NCBI GenBank assembly: GCA_003116995.1
Contig: BDSL01000002.1
Span: 62,001-126,000 of the forward strand
DNA length: 64,000 nucleotides
Reading direction: 5' to 3'
Source: Yamagishiella unicocca
Lineage: Eukaryota > Chlorophyta > Chlorophyceae > Chlamydomonadales > Volvocaceae
Position 1 is the first letter of the stretch, and every line of letters begins with the position of its first letter. The notes beneath the pieces were generated by a model. That model saw nothing but the letters and a program-made list of their open reading frames with translations. It did not search any database and was not told the origin of the DNA. Shown here piece after piece: positions 21,301-34,874 of this stretch. The translations under genes were made by a program, and so were the position numbers.

Positions 21301-24300
21301 CGACCGCTGCCTGTCGGTGAGCGCCGGAGGGGGGGAGGCGGCTAAGAGGGGGGAGGCGGCTAGGAGCGGGGAGGTTGAGCGGCTTGACGGGGGGATAACG
21401 GGCGGTGACAGGTGGGGAGGCGGGGTGTAAAGCTGGAGGTAGGGCCCGTGGAAGCGCCGGGAGGGCCCGTGGAAGCGTGGAGGGAGGAGCACGGCACTCG
21501 GGAACAAGGGGCGTGTAAGTTGGTTAGGAGTGCAGGCCAAGCGAGCAGGCAGAGAGCACGTGACGAACGTGACATGGGCTGTTGAGAGCGGGCTGGAGGG
21601 GGCAGGCGGGGAGGGGAAGGGTGGGGGAAGGGGTGCTGTAAACTGTGCTAACTAACAGCAGAGCGGTGCAGCTTGGGAGTTCAAGCAGGACCGAGGCGCG
21701 GGGTTGACCTAGGATGTGTGGCTTGAACCGGCAGCGGAACACACAGGGCGGGGGAACAGGCTCTGGTGATGGGGGAGGTGTAGGGGGCTTGTGGAGGTGT
21801 AGGAAGGTGGCGCCAGGGTTGGCGGTGGGTGAGGGGCGTCTCAGGGGTCAGGTGGGGCGTCAGCAAGGGTGGCAGCGGTGCCGCAGCTGGGTGGGAGGCA
21901 CCCGGGTGGGAGGCAGCCGGTGTGTGGTGCTTGCATCCGGGCGGACCGGGGCAGCGCCACGGCGTCGGTGAAGCCCACAGTGACGGCAGCAAGCAGCTCT
22001 AATAACTTAGCCTGCGCACGACCCGGCTCTAAAACCGGCGTGCTATCCGGACCTGCTGCGGACGGCCGGTGGATCCACCACTGCCACAGTAGCTTGGGTT
22101 GGCTCAGGATCGGGCCGGGCCGGGCGGCAGGTCGTGTGCCACGCCGAGGGGTCGGCCAGCAACCTCATAAGCTCCATTCATGGCTGCTACCATCAGCAAC
22201 AAGGGCAACGTCGGCGGCCACGGCACCACCCCTAGCAGCAACAGCACCACCACCACCGGTACCACCACTAGCGCTACCACCACCACTCCACGCACGCCCC
22301 CTGCCCGCCCCTCCCGGCCCACCCCTCCAGGCCATCCGCGCCGTACGCTCCTCCATCGGCTACCTGGATGGCATCACCACCTTCTGCGAGATGGCTGTGC
22401 CGCTGGCCAGCCGCCTGGCGGAGACGCTGGGACTGCCCTGCAACTCGCCGGAGTCGGTGGACAACGCGCGCGACAAGGTGAGGGCCGCAGGTCGGGGTGG
22501 CGACGAGACGCAGGAGGTGGGGGCGGGGCAGTGCCGGGCCGGGCCGTTCGGACCTGACCAGTTACCGCTATAATGTCAGGATCTGGGTCCGCCAGCGTGC
22601 GTGGGAAGGTCGTGGGGGCCGCCAACTGTTACGGTGTGTTAGAAAGCGGCGGGAGGGCGGGATGCGCCTCCGCCCGGCGGCAGCAGCAGCAGCAGGCAGC
22701 GGGTGTATGTCCAGAGGCCGGGAAAGGGCCCTGAGGCCGGGCCGTCGAGGCAGCAGCGCCCGAGTGGTGGGAAATGGATCAGGACCTTCCGGGATGTAGA
22801 CGAGGACGGCAACGCAGCCACCGGTACCGTGCTACGGTGCTCCGGCCCAACCCCGGCTGGTTCATCCCGCATGCGGTCCGGCCCCCAACCTGCTCCGGAA
22901 CCGTATACTGCAACTGCGTGCCGTGTCCCCGCCCTCCCCCCAACGCTCATGGAGCGCAGCACGCGACCCGTGAGATCATGGGCCGCGCCGGCCTGCCCAC
23001 GCCGCGCCACTACAAGGTGGTTTCGGAGCCCGACGTCGCCAAGGCGGCCGCCCACGTGGGCTTCCCCGCCGTCATCAAGCCCATCAGCGGCGCCGCGTCC
23101 ATCGGCGTGATCCGCGCGAACAACGAGGAGGACCTGCTCAAGGCCTTCAAGAAGTGAGTGACCCGTCACCCGTCACCGAGGTGGAAGGGGGCCCGGGGAG
23201 AGGGGAGGAAAACCCGTGTACGAAAGAAAGCCGTTTAGGACAAGGGAGGGTGGGATGTACGGGGGCCAGACAACACAACCAGGGAGCCCAGCCCACGCAG
23301 CGTAGGGGCGGGGCGAGGAGGGGAGGGCGCCCCCCCCCCCGGGCTGGGCCGCAAGCCTCCAACACCTCGTGCCGCCCTATCTGATACTAGTGGTAGGCTA
23401 GGCATAAAGCGGGGCCGTCTGGCTGTTTTTGGTCCGTCAAAAGGTTGCGGCGAGGGAGGGAGACGGCGGTGCGGCCGCCCCCAAGCACCCGTTCGCATTT
23501 TCAAACCGTGAGGACGCGTAAGCGGAGGTTATCGGCACGGCTCTGAGGTTCGGCCACGCTGTTTCGTGTTGTTTGCGCCACACCCAGGGTGCAGCACGAC
23601 ATGTCCCGCGCCCGCATCGTGGCGGGTGCGCTGGTGGAGGGCGACGACGAGGGCACGGACGTGTCGGGCAACGCGGGAGGCTGGATCCACCTGGAGCTCA
23701 TGGTGGAGGAGGTGAGGGAGGGGGCCGGAGGAGGGGGTGGTCCAGGGGGGGAGGTCGAGGAGAGATGGTTGCGGCGAGGAAACAGTCGAGGCCACACAGC
23801 CTTGATACTGTGGGGTTGAGGAAATGTGGGCGGGGGGTAGGGGATCAACTGGGTGGTGGCAGGAAGGCGGCGGTGGAAGTGTTGGTGATATTGGTAGGGC
23901 AATGGTTCCGCGCTCCTGAGGCGGTCAGGGTGCTTCAGAGCAGCGGGCGTGTGAGGGGGGCTGGCGCGCTGCGAGCTGGAGGGGCGGCTGTGCACCGGAG
24001 GGTCCGGGGGGCTGCCGGGGGGCGGTCCGCACCCCGACCCACGGGTCGCTGGGATGCGTTTAGAATGCGAGATCGGCGCAGCCCCGGTGCCCGAACGAGG
24101 CGGGTTACCCTGTCCGGTCAGCGACTGGGTGGCCGATGCCAGTGGGCCAGGCAGGGGGCCGGCTGGTGCCGTGGGAGGGCCCACGGTGGGAACGCTTGCT
24201 GCTCGCCCGCGGGGTGCCTGAGTTCCACCGGGGTCTGGGGAGGAGCGCGCCCGGCGCCTCCTGGAGCAGGTGCTGCCCCCTCGGGTGTCACGCACGATGG

Positions 24301-25766
24301 TATCGTCGCGGCTTAACCCCCGTGCCGTGTCCCTTGCCGTGTCCCTTGCCGTGTCCCTTGCCGTGTCCCTTGCCGTGTCCCTTGCGCGCCGACAGTACTT
24401 GGATGGCGCCGAGGTGGACTGCGACCTGATCTTCGACAACGGGCGGCCCGTGTACGGCGCCATAACCGACAACTGGCCCACCGTTGAGCCGTACTTCAAC
24501 GAGACGGGCTCCAACTGCCCGTCCGTGCTGCCCAAGGCGCAGCAGATCGAGCTGCTGGAGCTGTCCGTGCGGGCCGTGCAGGTATCGCACCCCCCGGGGA
24601 TGGATACGGTGGAACGGGAGGGCGCGGCAGTCCGCATGTACAGATGGATGAATCACGGGCTTGGCGTGGATGACATGGGCCGGACCGGGCCGGGCCGGGC
24701 CGGGCCCAGGGCTTCACACAATGTATTAATACCGTATGTGTTGGTGCTTGAAACCGTGCGGGGGACAAGTGCGTTTCGTCCGCCTCTTACCCGCACTCGT
24801 TTGTGTCCATACACCGTGTGGGGTGAGCATTCCTAACCATCTTCCGCCACCCTGCGCCGCCCCGCTGTGTCCCGCCCCCGTCCCGCTTCCGCACCCGCCA
24901 GTGCCTGGGCTTCAAGCTGGGCGTGTTCCACGTGGAGTGCAAGTTCACCAGCCGCGGCGCCCGGCTGATCGAGGTCAACTGCCGCATGGGCGGTGGCCCC
25001 GTGCGCGACACCAACCTGCTGGTGTGGGGTGTGGACCTGGTGGAGGAGCACCTCATGGCCTGCGCCGGCATACCAGTCAGGCCGCCAGTGGCGCGCAAGC
25101 CGCTCAAGCAGATGGCGGAGTACACCATCAACGCGAAGGTGGGAGCCGGGGGAAAAGGGGGGTTTGATAAGAAAATCCGGGGGGGGGGTGCAAAAAGACC
25201 TGGTTCCCGGTTACGGGGAATAGGGGGGAGGGGTGTAATTGACCGGGATAACCGCCGGAATGGACGGCTGGGAGTAACCGCGGACGGAAGGAGGCTGGTT
25301 TCGTTTGGCGAACGAAGAGAGAGGCAGGTGTCGTTATCGGGCTGAACTGGCCGTCCTTGAATGGACGGCTTCTCCATCCCCGTAACCTCTGCCCCTCTTT
25401 TAGTCCCTCCCCATGGACCGTCGTCCCAAAGCTTCGGACACCCGACCCCGCCCAAACCCCATTCCTTCCTACACGGGTTTTCCTTGCAACCCCCATTGCG
25501 CCCCCCCCTCTCTCGTGCCTGCCCGAGCGTAGAAGACCGGCCACATCCGCCACACCGACTTCCTGGAGCGCTACAAGGGCATGGATGGCGTCCTGTACGC
25601 TCGGCCGCTGGTGCAGCCGGGGGCCAGGTGCCACTGCGTCGCCGACGGGATGCCCACCTGGCTTTGCGAGCTCATGGTGGTGCGCCCGGACGTGCGGGAG
25701 GCCATCTCGGTGATCAACAAGATGGAGGAGGAGATCAACCAGGAGCTGGACACCATCATCGAGTAA
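18346..25766 (+). CDS. ATP-grasp ligase, carnosine synthase-like
   Basis: Ten exons with consistent phase: 18346-18606, 18852-19019, 20074-20237, 21223-21316, 22331-22477, 22960-23153, 23588-23711, 24396-24581, 24902-25138, 25533-25766, giving about 602 residues. The start sits in GCCATGA context. A preATP-grasp domain (GAVMVFVTAGYSGKRF) is followed by the ATP-grasp fold: ATREIMGRAGLPTPR, glycine-rich KPISGAASIGV, YLDGAEVDCDL, the loop VTDNWPT-type (ITDNWPTVEPYFNETG) and the metal/ATP site HVECKF...RLIEVNCRMGGG. This order matches carnosine synthase and related L-amino-acid ligases, which join an amino or carboxyl substrate via an acyl-phosphate using ATP. The true substrates are unknown. No obvious transit peptide; probably cytosolic. 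The 1.05-kb intron after 19019 could hide a further small exon. Confidence 0.85.
24322..24386 (+). repeat. 12-bp minisatellite abutting an acceptor
   Basis: About five tandem copies of CCGTGTCCCTTG in the ATP-grasp gene's seventh intron, ending 10 bases before the acceptor at 24395. The C/T-rich unit probably doubles as the polypyrimidine tract. Confidence 0.9.
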
Positions 25767-28700
25767 GGAGCGCCGGAGCAGCCGAAGCAGCCGAAGCGGC
25801 CCCACACGCGACCACCGGGTCGGGCAGCCCTACCAGGACGTCAGGCCGCCGGGGGCGGGGCGGGCGCGGGGGAACGCGGGGCGGCTTGCTGGGTTCATGC
25901 GGAGCGTTTTGTGGGTTGAGGTGTAGGGGGTGTGGGGAGGTAGGTGTGGTTGTGGATGCGGGGGGGGGGGTTCGTGGGGGAGATGAGATAGGGGGCGGGC
26001 TGGGGTGACAGTCAACCCGGGTTTACGCTGGGTGGTGCAGCGCAGAAGGGACGTGGTTGGGGGTGGGGAGTTGGGATCCACACGCGCGCGGTGCTGCCGG
26101 CGCCTGCGGACTCCTCCTCTCCTGAAAGCATCTTGGACCGCACTTGGTTGGCCTTGTGCGGATGGAGGGATAAGGCGAAGCTGCGCTATGTAATGGCTCT
26201 TGAGGGAGGGGGACAGCGGCGCGCATGTCGCGTGCTGGTACGGCCCGCGTCCCGGGTTGCAGCCGGGTCAGAAGCGGGGTGCGGGATGTTGGGAAGCAGC
26301 CACGACGTGGGTGTGAGCCTGCTGGCTGGCACAGCAGGAGCTGGCGTGCAGGAGGGCGCAGCGCCGGTTGGTTGCGGTAGAGTGGTGCCGAGCAGGCGGT
26401 GGCTATGCCGCCGAGGCAGCCCGTGCAGGACAGTGCGGCGTGCTGGGAGCGTGTGGCTAGACTAGGGCCCGAGCGGCTTAGGCTGTTGTGCTGCGGTACG
26501 GGTTGAGCATTTACTGTTCCGCAGGCGAAGTGAGGGTGTTCCTTAGTTGGTGCGGCCCGGGCAGCGGCAGCAGCAGCTGTGTGCGCTGCTTGCGGTGGGT
26601 TCTTGTAAGATGGCGCGCGCGGGGGCGGGGTAAGCCTGGCGGCGTGACCCAACCCCTGGCGCCTGGCGACGCGTGTGTGGTAGCTTGCAGTGTGGGACGG
26701 AGCCGTAGGGCTCATGGCTACCTGGCCCTCCTGCCGATCAGGACATGGCGGTGGTGCAGGAGGTGGAATCCGCCAGCGATGGCTGATCTGGTGCCCGAGG
26801 CGTTTTGGGGGTGGGTGCTGGAGGGGACGACGTGCAGCCGCGCTGGCTGGACGGAATCCACGTCGCCGCGTAGAGCTAGAGACGCGCGCGCGGGGGAGGG
26901 GGAGGGACGGGGTGAGGCAGGGGGGGGCCGCATCACGCCCCGGCGGGCGAGCACGGTCGTTGGATTGGGCGCATGGCGCAGGAAGGCGCCGTCATTCGTG
27001 CGCGCGCAAAAGTTTTGATACGCCTTGCAGAGAATGCTTGCGCAGGAAGTGATGGAAAAGTGGTTACACGTAAAGGGCCTAGAGGCGTCGATTACTCGAC
27101 GTAGTAGTGGCGAGGACGCCAGCAGCGAACCGCCGCCGCCGGGTGATGAGCCGGCGGTTGAGAGGGCAACTGCCACAAATCGCTGGCCTATTACTCAATG
27201 CCAGCGTGTGCATGGGGCCGCAGGCCGCGATGGTTTCTCAACGCGTGCCCTCCCGGTTGGCCAACGCATGCATTATTGGAACGTTTCAAACAGTGACAGC
27301 TGTCATGTGTTCCGCTAAAGGCCGTCGTACGCACAGCCGAGCCCCTAAAAAGCCAAACCGGCTCATCATCATCAGTCGCATCCACATTAATACAGACCAC
27401 AGAGTCAGTGCTCATAAGGTTCCCCCCCCAGGGTCCAGTCTCTACCCACCCATCCCGCCTTCCTTCCAGTGCAAGCATGCGCTCCTCTAGGCAGCCACAC
27501 CCAGCCACACCACACCAACTAACCATGCACACACAGTCCAGCGTCACTACCAAGTCAGGTACCCTTTGTGAGCAGCGGGTAACCCCGCCCGACAAACCCG
27601 GTGGGGGCTGTCAAAAGTGGAACGACCGAGAGTCCAGCAGTGCATGTACGGTATAGTCACAATAGTGCGAGCCGCGAGGGGGACTTGCTATGGTTGCGCG
27701 CAGCAGTCCATTCCGGCGACGTCTACCCGCGGCGACCAGACTGCCAAAGCAAGCACACCCATCCATTGCCACCAATAATGTTTCTTCCAGGTTGTCAAAT
27801 TGACACGCGCTGGACAGCCCCCCGAAGCAAGAATCCCAGCAGCACGCTAGCAATGAAGGCGCACGATGAATCGTACGTCGTTGGAGCTCACCTTGCATCA
27901 AAACCCTAAGCCTCCCCGCATCCTGCTTTACAATCGGCGTCATCGGCGTCAAATGAGACAACGACAGGCCCCCCACGGGGCAAACTTTCTCCAACGCTAC
28001 AAAACACGCCGTGTCGATTAGAACCTCCGCCTGCCCCCATGTCACGGGGGTGGCTCGCAACACCCTGCTGCTCCTTCGAGGCGCCGCCGCACCAGCTCCC
28101 CACCTTGACGCCGCCGCACCCACCATCGGCGAGCCCACTAGAAGGCTGCCAGGGAGGCGGTCAGCGAGGGGTGATGTGCTTGCGCTGCGCGAGTCACCGC
28201 GCCATGCAGCGCGCCGCACGCGGAGGAGGTTACACACCTCCTCCATTCCCTGCAAAGGACCCCCCCCGCAGGGGGGGCTGACGGGCGCAGGTGCTAGACT
28301 AATAATTATTAGTGGCCAACCAATACTCAGTCAAGAAGTGCGATTTGGCCTCTCGCTCAGGCCACACATCGCCACTCATTCGTTGTCCCTACGCGCCAAC
28401 TGGCTGAATCAGTCCTCATTCGATTGCCAGTTCGCTTGGCGCCTGCCCCCCCCCCGTGTGGGGAGCGAGCGCGCGCGTGACGACGTGTTCTTCACAGCGC
28501 CCTCCACCACCACGACAACCGCTAGCAACTCACCCGCCCGGTGTCGATCTACCGCACCCACGCGGCGACGGCCCAACAGCCCGACGCCGGGATGCACACA
28601 AAATACGGGATCCAACTTAAGAGGAGAAGAAAAAGAAGACCGTCGGGCACGTCGCGGCCAGCCCAGACGTAGCCAGGTTTCGGAAACCGTTCATGCGGGG

Positions 28701-28934
28701 GGAAGTAAAGGGTCGCGAGCACTCGCTTCAATCACGCTCTGGCGCCCGGCGGCGTCGCGGCCATTGCAATTAAGAAGCCACGAGGTGATGCGATAAAAAG
28801 GCAAGGCAAGGAGTCGAACAGAGAGTCGGCAAGCCATGCTGCCAGCAGCCTGACGTAGACGCCACGGGAAGGAGGCAGCGGCCACCACGAGCCGCACCCG
28901 ACCCGACCGAGGTCCGGTCGTGGCCGTGGACACG
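25767..28934. other. intergenic, convergent 3' ends
   Basis: Lies between the ATP-grasp gene (+) and the LF4-type kinase gene (-), which converge. A TGTAA at 26189-26193 could end the ATP-grasp transcript; TTACA at 28230-28234 or 27928-27932 could end the kinase transcript on the minus strand. A 14-bp AT palindrome (CTAATAATTATTAG) lies near 28298. I see no further gene. Confidence 0.55.
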
Positions 28935-31516
28935 CTATGCCTGCCCCGCAGCGTTCTGTCCCGCCAGCTGTCGCAACGAGTAGGGGCTGATGTATTTTGA
29001 ATTGGTTTTCCCCACGTTGGCCTTGTACTTGACGGCGGCCTGCGGGTCCTGCCGAGCAGCCACGACGCCAATGGCCGGCCCCGCCGGCCCCGGCGGCTGC
29101 ACATGCCCTTGCGACGGTTGTTTGTTGACAGCGCCGTACTTGGCGGCCACCACACCGACCGACTGCCGCCGCCCGACCGCGCCAGCGTTGGCGGCGGGTG
29201 GGCCGCTCGCTGCGACGCCGGACGCCGCCGCCGCCGCCGCCGCGGCTGCTGCTGCTGGCCCCGTGCCTGCGGCTGCGCCCGTTGCGGCCGCCGCAGCTCC
29301 GGGTCCCGCAGCCGCCGCCTTGCCCTTGTAGCTCGCGGGCCCGCTGCTGGCCCCCGCCTCGTAAAAGTTGTTCAGCGTGGAGCGGCGAGTGGACGTGTGC
29401 GCGACGCCCCCCACCGTCGAGCCGGTCATGTTGGCTTTTGAGAGGCTGAGGTTGGCGATGGGCGGCAGCGAGGCGTCCTCCGGGGAGCCCTCCACGGACG
29501 CGGCGCTGCTCTGCGTCGCCAGCCCCGGCAGCCGCGGGTAGGTGCCGTTGTCGGTGGCGCTGTCGGCGCTCTCCTCCTTGTGCGCCGCCTCCTGTGTGGG
29601 TGGGTGGGTGGGTGGGGGATGATTGGGAGGGGCTAGCGATGAGAGCAATGGACGGAGGGAGGTACACGTAAGTCGTTCGCCCTTGGTCGCCTCAAGCCGC
29701 TGCCTGCCGCTTCTGTGCGGACCTCACTGCCGCACCGCCGCAAACCCCCGTCCCGCGCGAGTTTGCCGCTTCACAACCCGTGCCGCTGCACTCGCTTCGC
29801 CGCCGAAACGGCCCTTTCCCCGCCATTTTCAGGTGGTGCTCGCACGCCTACCGTGCTGCGGCTCGCGCCGTGTGCCCCACCCTCGCAGCCCCCCTCCCCT
29901 CCCCTCCCCGCGCACGCAGCGCTCACCGGCTGGTGGGTTCGTACGGATATGCTAGGAAGCCCAGCCGAGTCGTGGGCTGGCTCAGCGCCCCCGGGTGGGG
30001 AGGCGGGGTGCTGCTCGTGCTCGCTGCCGTTAGACGACACGGTCTGCTGCGGGGGCAATCAAGGGGTGGGGCGGGAGGGGCAATGTAAATGAAGTGCCGG
30101 AGCGGGCGGTGGTTGGGGCTGGGAAGACGGCCTCCTAGCGGCAGATACGGCAAGCAGGAGCACACAGGAAGCTCCAAGCCCCCACGTTCGTTCAGAAGCA
30201 GGGGCTTCCCCACCTGTGCCATCCACTCGCTGCATCCTCCTCTCACGGCTCCCCTCACTCCTCCAGCACCCAGGAAGACAATACGTCGCCCCGACAATGC
30301 CCCCACACTTCGACCCTTGGCTGACCGCTCTGTCCCTCCCCCCTTGCTCTCCCTTGCCCTCCGCCCTTGCTCCCCCCCTGCTCTCCGCCCGCTCCAGGAG
30401 CCATCCCCAGAACCTGCTCGCCCCTCCAGGAAGATGCACCGGCCCCTTCCTCCTCGTTATTTCCCCAACCCCTCCCCAACCCCCAACGCACTAGGTGCAC
30501 TTCCACCACCCCTTCCCCCCTTCCCCTTCCCTCCCCCCGTCTGCACCGGGCCGCCCCACCTGTTGCCGAACCTTGTCCGCCTCCATGTTCGCCAGGTGGC
30601 CGGACGTGTCGGGGGCCATCAGCGCCTTTTGCCGCTTCTCCGCTTCTCGAAGGTCCCGGAAGTACGGGTGGCGCAGCGCCTGGCGCGCGGACAGGCGCTC
30701 GTCCGGGTTGTACGACAGCAGCTTGACGATGAGATCCACGCACTCGGGGTTGACGTGCGGTATGAGCTTGGGCACGCCGGTGCCCTCCTTGGGCGGGAAG
30801 TTGAAGTCCATGTGCTGCGACCGTTTCTTCATCTTGGCCAGCAGCTCGGCTGGCGGCGTGCCTAGAATATTGTGGATCTTCGTGATCTGGTCCAGCTCGT
30901 TGGTCCCGGGGAAGAGCGGAAACAGCGACACGATCTCGAAAAACACACACCCCACGCCCCACATGTCCATCTTGTAGTTGTAATACCCGTCGGTCAGGAG
31001 GCACTCGGGAGCGCGGTACCAGCGGGTGGAGATGTACTCAGTGTACGGCTGCTTGGAGTAGATGCCGCGGCAGGATCCGAAATCCGCCAGCTTGAGGCAG
31101 TCGTCCATGATGAGGATGTTTTCCGGCTTGATGTCCCGGTGGAAGATGCCGTTTCGGTGCATGTGATCCATGGCCTTCATCAGCTGGTACATGTAGTTCT
31201 TAATCCGCTCCTCAGCGACATAATGCCGCCGCCCGCGGATGAGCTCGTAGATGTTCATGTCCATTAGCTCGAAGACCAGCGCAAGCCGGCCGGTGGGCTG
31301 GTCATACAGAACCTCCAAGAGCTTGATGATGTTGGCGTGAGGCGACAGTCGCCGCAGCGCCTGGATCTCGCGCAGGTTGTTGACCTGGTCAAGGCTGTCA
31401 AAGTGGTTTTTCATGCACTTGATGGCGACGTACTTGCCATTCTTGATGCACTGCGCCTTCAGCACCTCCGAGAAGGTGCCCTCGCCCTTCTTGGCGACTA
31501 ACCGGTACTTGTGCAT
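28935..31516 (-). CDS. LF4: LF4/MOK-type CMGC protein kinase
   Basis: Three exons on the minus strand: 31516-30560, 30046-29927, 29591-28935, all joined in phase 0, giving about 577 residues. The catalytic domain (residues about 4-290) is complete: glycine loop GEGTFSEV, Lys33, Glu50, HRD 126-128, DFG 145-147, and a TEY activation motif at 159-161, as in MOK and LF4. The tail after about residue 320 is low-complexity with an alanine run. In Chlamydomonas LF4 is the flagellar MOK-family kinase whose loss gives overlong flagella, so the expected role is length control in the axonemal compartment. The name rests on recognising MOK-specific features (KKGEGTFSEVLKAQ at the start, TEY); a close MAK/ICK paralogue is less likely because those have TDY. 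Confidence 0.85.
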
Positions 31517-34500
31517 GGTCGAGGTGGTGGTGGAGGGGGAGGCGGTCTGGGAGGAGGCGGCAAACCGCACCCCTTGGCTGAGGGGTGTGGGGTGGCGGGG
31601 GAGTGTGGGGTGCTGGGGGAGGGGCTAAAAGGCCGCGGGCCGAAGGGCTCCGATGCCTGGCTGGCTGCGGCTGGCGTCAGAGGCTGAGGAGTTAGGGAAG
31701 GTCTCCAGCAGGTTGCTGAATGCGAGAACGCGCCGCGCGAAGCGGGCAAGAGAACGACCGGAGGGCAAGGACGGCCCGGCGCACAGGTGCGCGCGCCCGC
31801 GATCTTATCCGGTTCTTGTTCTATGCGTAGCTGCAGATAGGCCTGCCGTCGATCTGCGGTCTGGCCACTGGTCCAACTGCGTGTGCGATGATGCCTCCTA
31901 TCCGCCTTCACCTCCGCTGACGTTTAAACGTCCCAAGCACCCGATCCTAAAACGATATCAGGTATGAGCTGCTTTAGATGGACTGTTTGAGCAGCCTGGA
32001 CGGTGCAGGCAAACAGTTCAGCTGCCAAAGAGCGAATCGGTATATCGCCTTGTGCCAAGCGCAAACCGCTTGTCCGACAGGAATCTGCATTAGAAGCCAC
32101 GGTACGCGCAGCAAAATTTTTGTTATGCGCAAGGTGCTCTGTACGGGGTTCGCGGCCCCCAGCCAGCTGGCAAGCCCGAATGAACCGCAACCGTGCTAGG
32201 AACTAGCCTAGGATAACTCAAATACCGGTATTATCTGTCCTCCCCTGCATCCCGGTGGGCGTGGCCTACTGGGCCGCAACGGCTTCACGTCCTCGAAGTG
32301 TTCCTTTCCCTCAAAGTCACTCACCGTTACACAAGAGTTTTATAGTGCTAGCTCCTGGAAATGTCCCACCACGGACTACTCGCGCTGGGCCTCCTCTGGA
32401 GTGGGAGCAAAGTAAGAAACTCAAGTTTTATCATGCCAGAGTGCAATAAGCTATGTAATTTTCATACATATGTAGCGTTGCGTGATATTGTGCGTCGCAG
32501 GGAGTGCACTCATCCCATCCGCTGGTTCTTGCTAGTACGGCCACCCGTACCAAGTAGGCATTGTACAATGCCGACATATTAAGAGCACATTCCAGCAGAC
32601 TTTTGATTTGCTGTGGGTTATTCCTATACAACTTACAGCTCATCGCAATAGACCCAATACACCGTCCGCTGTCTCAAATGGCTGATCCTTGAGACCGTTC
32701 ACGCAAAGGCGTACCCAATTCGTTCCATTCACGAGTTACTTTACGTTCCTTGTATACGGCTTATACCTAGAAGTGATACCCTGAGACTAGCTGGGTAGGA
32801 GCTGGCGAGAGTAGGATCGCGAATGTCAACGGCGGTTGTCGCCCAAACATAGTTGTCATCCCTCCCAACTACTTGACTCTGACCGTGGTAATATTTACGC
32901 TCCTTACCCACACCAGTTCCACGCAGACGACGGCGGTAAGTACTAAGTCAGGGTTACAGTCATCCAGCTTCGCTCGTCGCATGCGTGCATAGTCAGCACG
33001 CACTGCGAAATATTCATGAAGCAATATCTTGTTGCTACGCGACGTGGACGTTGTGTACCAAACCATACACATAATTACGCTCCTTCCGCAAGCCCAAGTA
33101 AACATAGATGTACATGGACCAGCGGTGTCACGCCCGACGCTCCCGCTAGCGGGGAAAGCACCAGCAGAACAACGCTCTTCATCGGTATGCAACCATTCTG
33201 CAACACTCCTCACGTTGCTCGGAGCAACTTCGGTACAGCTACAGCAAGGAGAATCCTGACCTCGAAAGCCGATGAACTGGTTCCGCTCGGAACAATGCTT
33301 AAAATGCTTAACACCTTCGTACCCTCCTCTCATGGTGCGGCACCTACTTTCTCCTTTGAGTAGGCCACAACACTTCCACATCCTCTAACGGCGGTGTAGC
33401 AATGTGCGGGAAGGTGCTTGGCACAATGCCAGAGCAGCGTCACCCCAATCAAACCCGCACGGCACTACCCGTCAGCACTCTCAATTGGGCAGACCTCTCT
33501 CCGGCTGATCAACCACGTCGCAAACTCGACCAGATCGTTGTGCAGCATTCACGCCTGCCCATCTAGCAGAGAGGCGGAAAGCCGCCAAATGTGCTACTAG
33601 AATCTGCATCGCTGGTCAAAAACGCTCACAACACCAACTACTAGAAGCAGCGCCCAGGAGTCCTGAGCAGCGTACAAGCACGAGATGCTCCTGCAACGAC
33701 GGCGGACCGAAAACAGCCCGCACGCTGCAACCGGCTGCCTGGAAAAAAAGTGCGGGCATACTAATCGACATCCCGTGGATTAAAAAATACGGATGCCGCT
33801 ACCTCGAAAGCTACGGTCCGCCTCCTGTGGTGCGATGGTATGGGGTCTTGATGCTCGCGCCCGTGTAGCCGTGCAACGTGTTTCAGGCGGGACACCGTCG
33901 GCGTCCAGCACCACGTCTACCGCGGGGCAAATCCAATGTTGCCATGCTGTGATCCCAAGACAAGGTACCGTCATGCCGCGCCCTCGGCAAGACAGTCCAG
34001 TCCGTGACCGTTCGCACCACACGGTTCCCGAACAACGCAAACCCACAATCACAACCTCAGCTCTCACGCCTCCCGGCAGCGTGACAACCTCCAGTACGTG
34101 CCGGACACCTCGATGGAGCGTGACGATATTCGGTCTTCCTAGAAACTTTGTGAATTCGCCCAAAGTGGATGACCTTAATACCGCAGAAAGGTGGTGTCCA
34201 AGCAACAAGAACATGCATGTATGCATGTCGCCGACTGTCCAAAACACCCCGCGCAACAATTCCCGCAGTCAAAGCTGCATGGCACGTACATACTTGGCTT
34301 TGGGGGGCTCCCGTCCCCATTGGAGCACCCCAACCCATCCCACCCAGTCGGACAGGCAGGCGGGCGGGAGCTCCGGAGCTTTATGATGGACGCACCACTG
34401 GCGCCAACTGCGGGATTCCGCGCAGCCGGCCAGGGGCACCCTTGAAGGGAATTCCTAAAGCTAAACAAAAGGAATACACAAAAAACCGCGGCACACTGAA

Positions 34501-34874
34501 TACATGCGAGCTTTGGATCGGCCGTGCCGAGATGACCAAAAGCGCCGCAAACAATAGGCGGTGAAACGCAGCCGCCATAGCCTCGCCAACCAGCGGGAGG
34601 CCGCGGCTACTACAAAACCCCTACAAAGCAGCGAGTAGGATCGGTCGGCTGGCCGTCACACCCAGCCGGGCCGTGCCATACCAATTCACCGCCCTACACC
34701 CCAAGCCCCGCCCGCAGACGCCCTTGCGCGGACCCAGGATCACAAGCCAATACCGCCCTGGGGGGCCGCGGCCCATGGCTGAGCGAGCCCCCAATTGGTG
34801 GACCCCACTCCTCCTCCCTCCCACACTGACCGCAATTGCTGCCAGTTGGGCCCGAACCCTCCGTCCAGCTGCCA
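31517..34874. other. intergenic, no gene recognised
   Basis: The first few hundred bases must hold the kinase 5' UTR and promoter. Much of the rest appears less GC-rich than the flanks. Short open frames exist on both strands (for example 32869-33381 minus and 33793-34386 plus) but lack family features or splice partners. Confidence 0.5.

Noticed and set aside
23501..24637. 378-codon minus-strand frame
   Set aside because: Antisense to ATP-grasp exons and introns, low-complexity Pro/Ser/Arg content, no recognisable motif.
33793..34386. 197-codon plus-strand frame
   Set aside because: Composition looks random, an equally long frame lies on the other strand (33780-34259), and no domain is seen.
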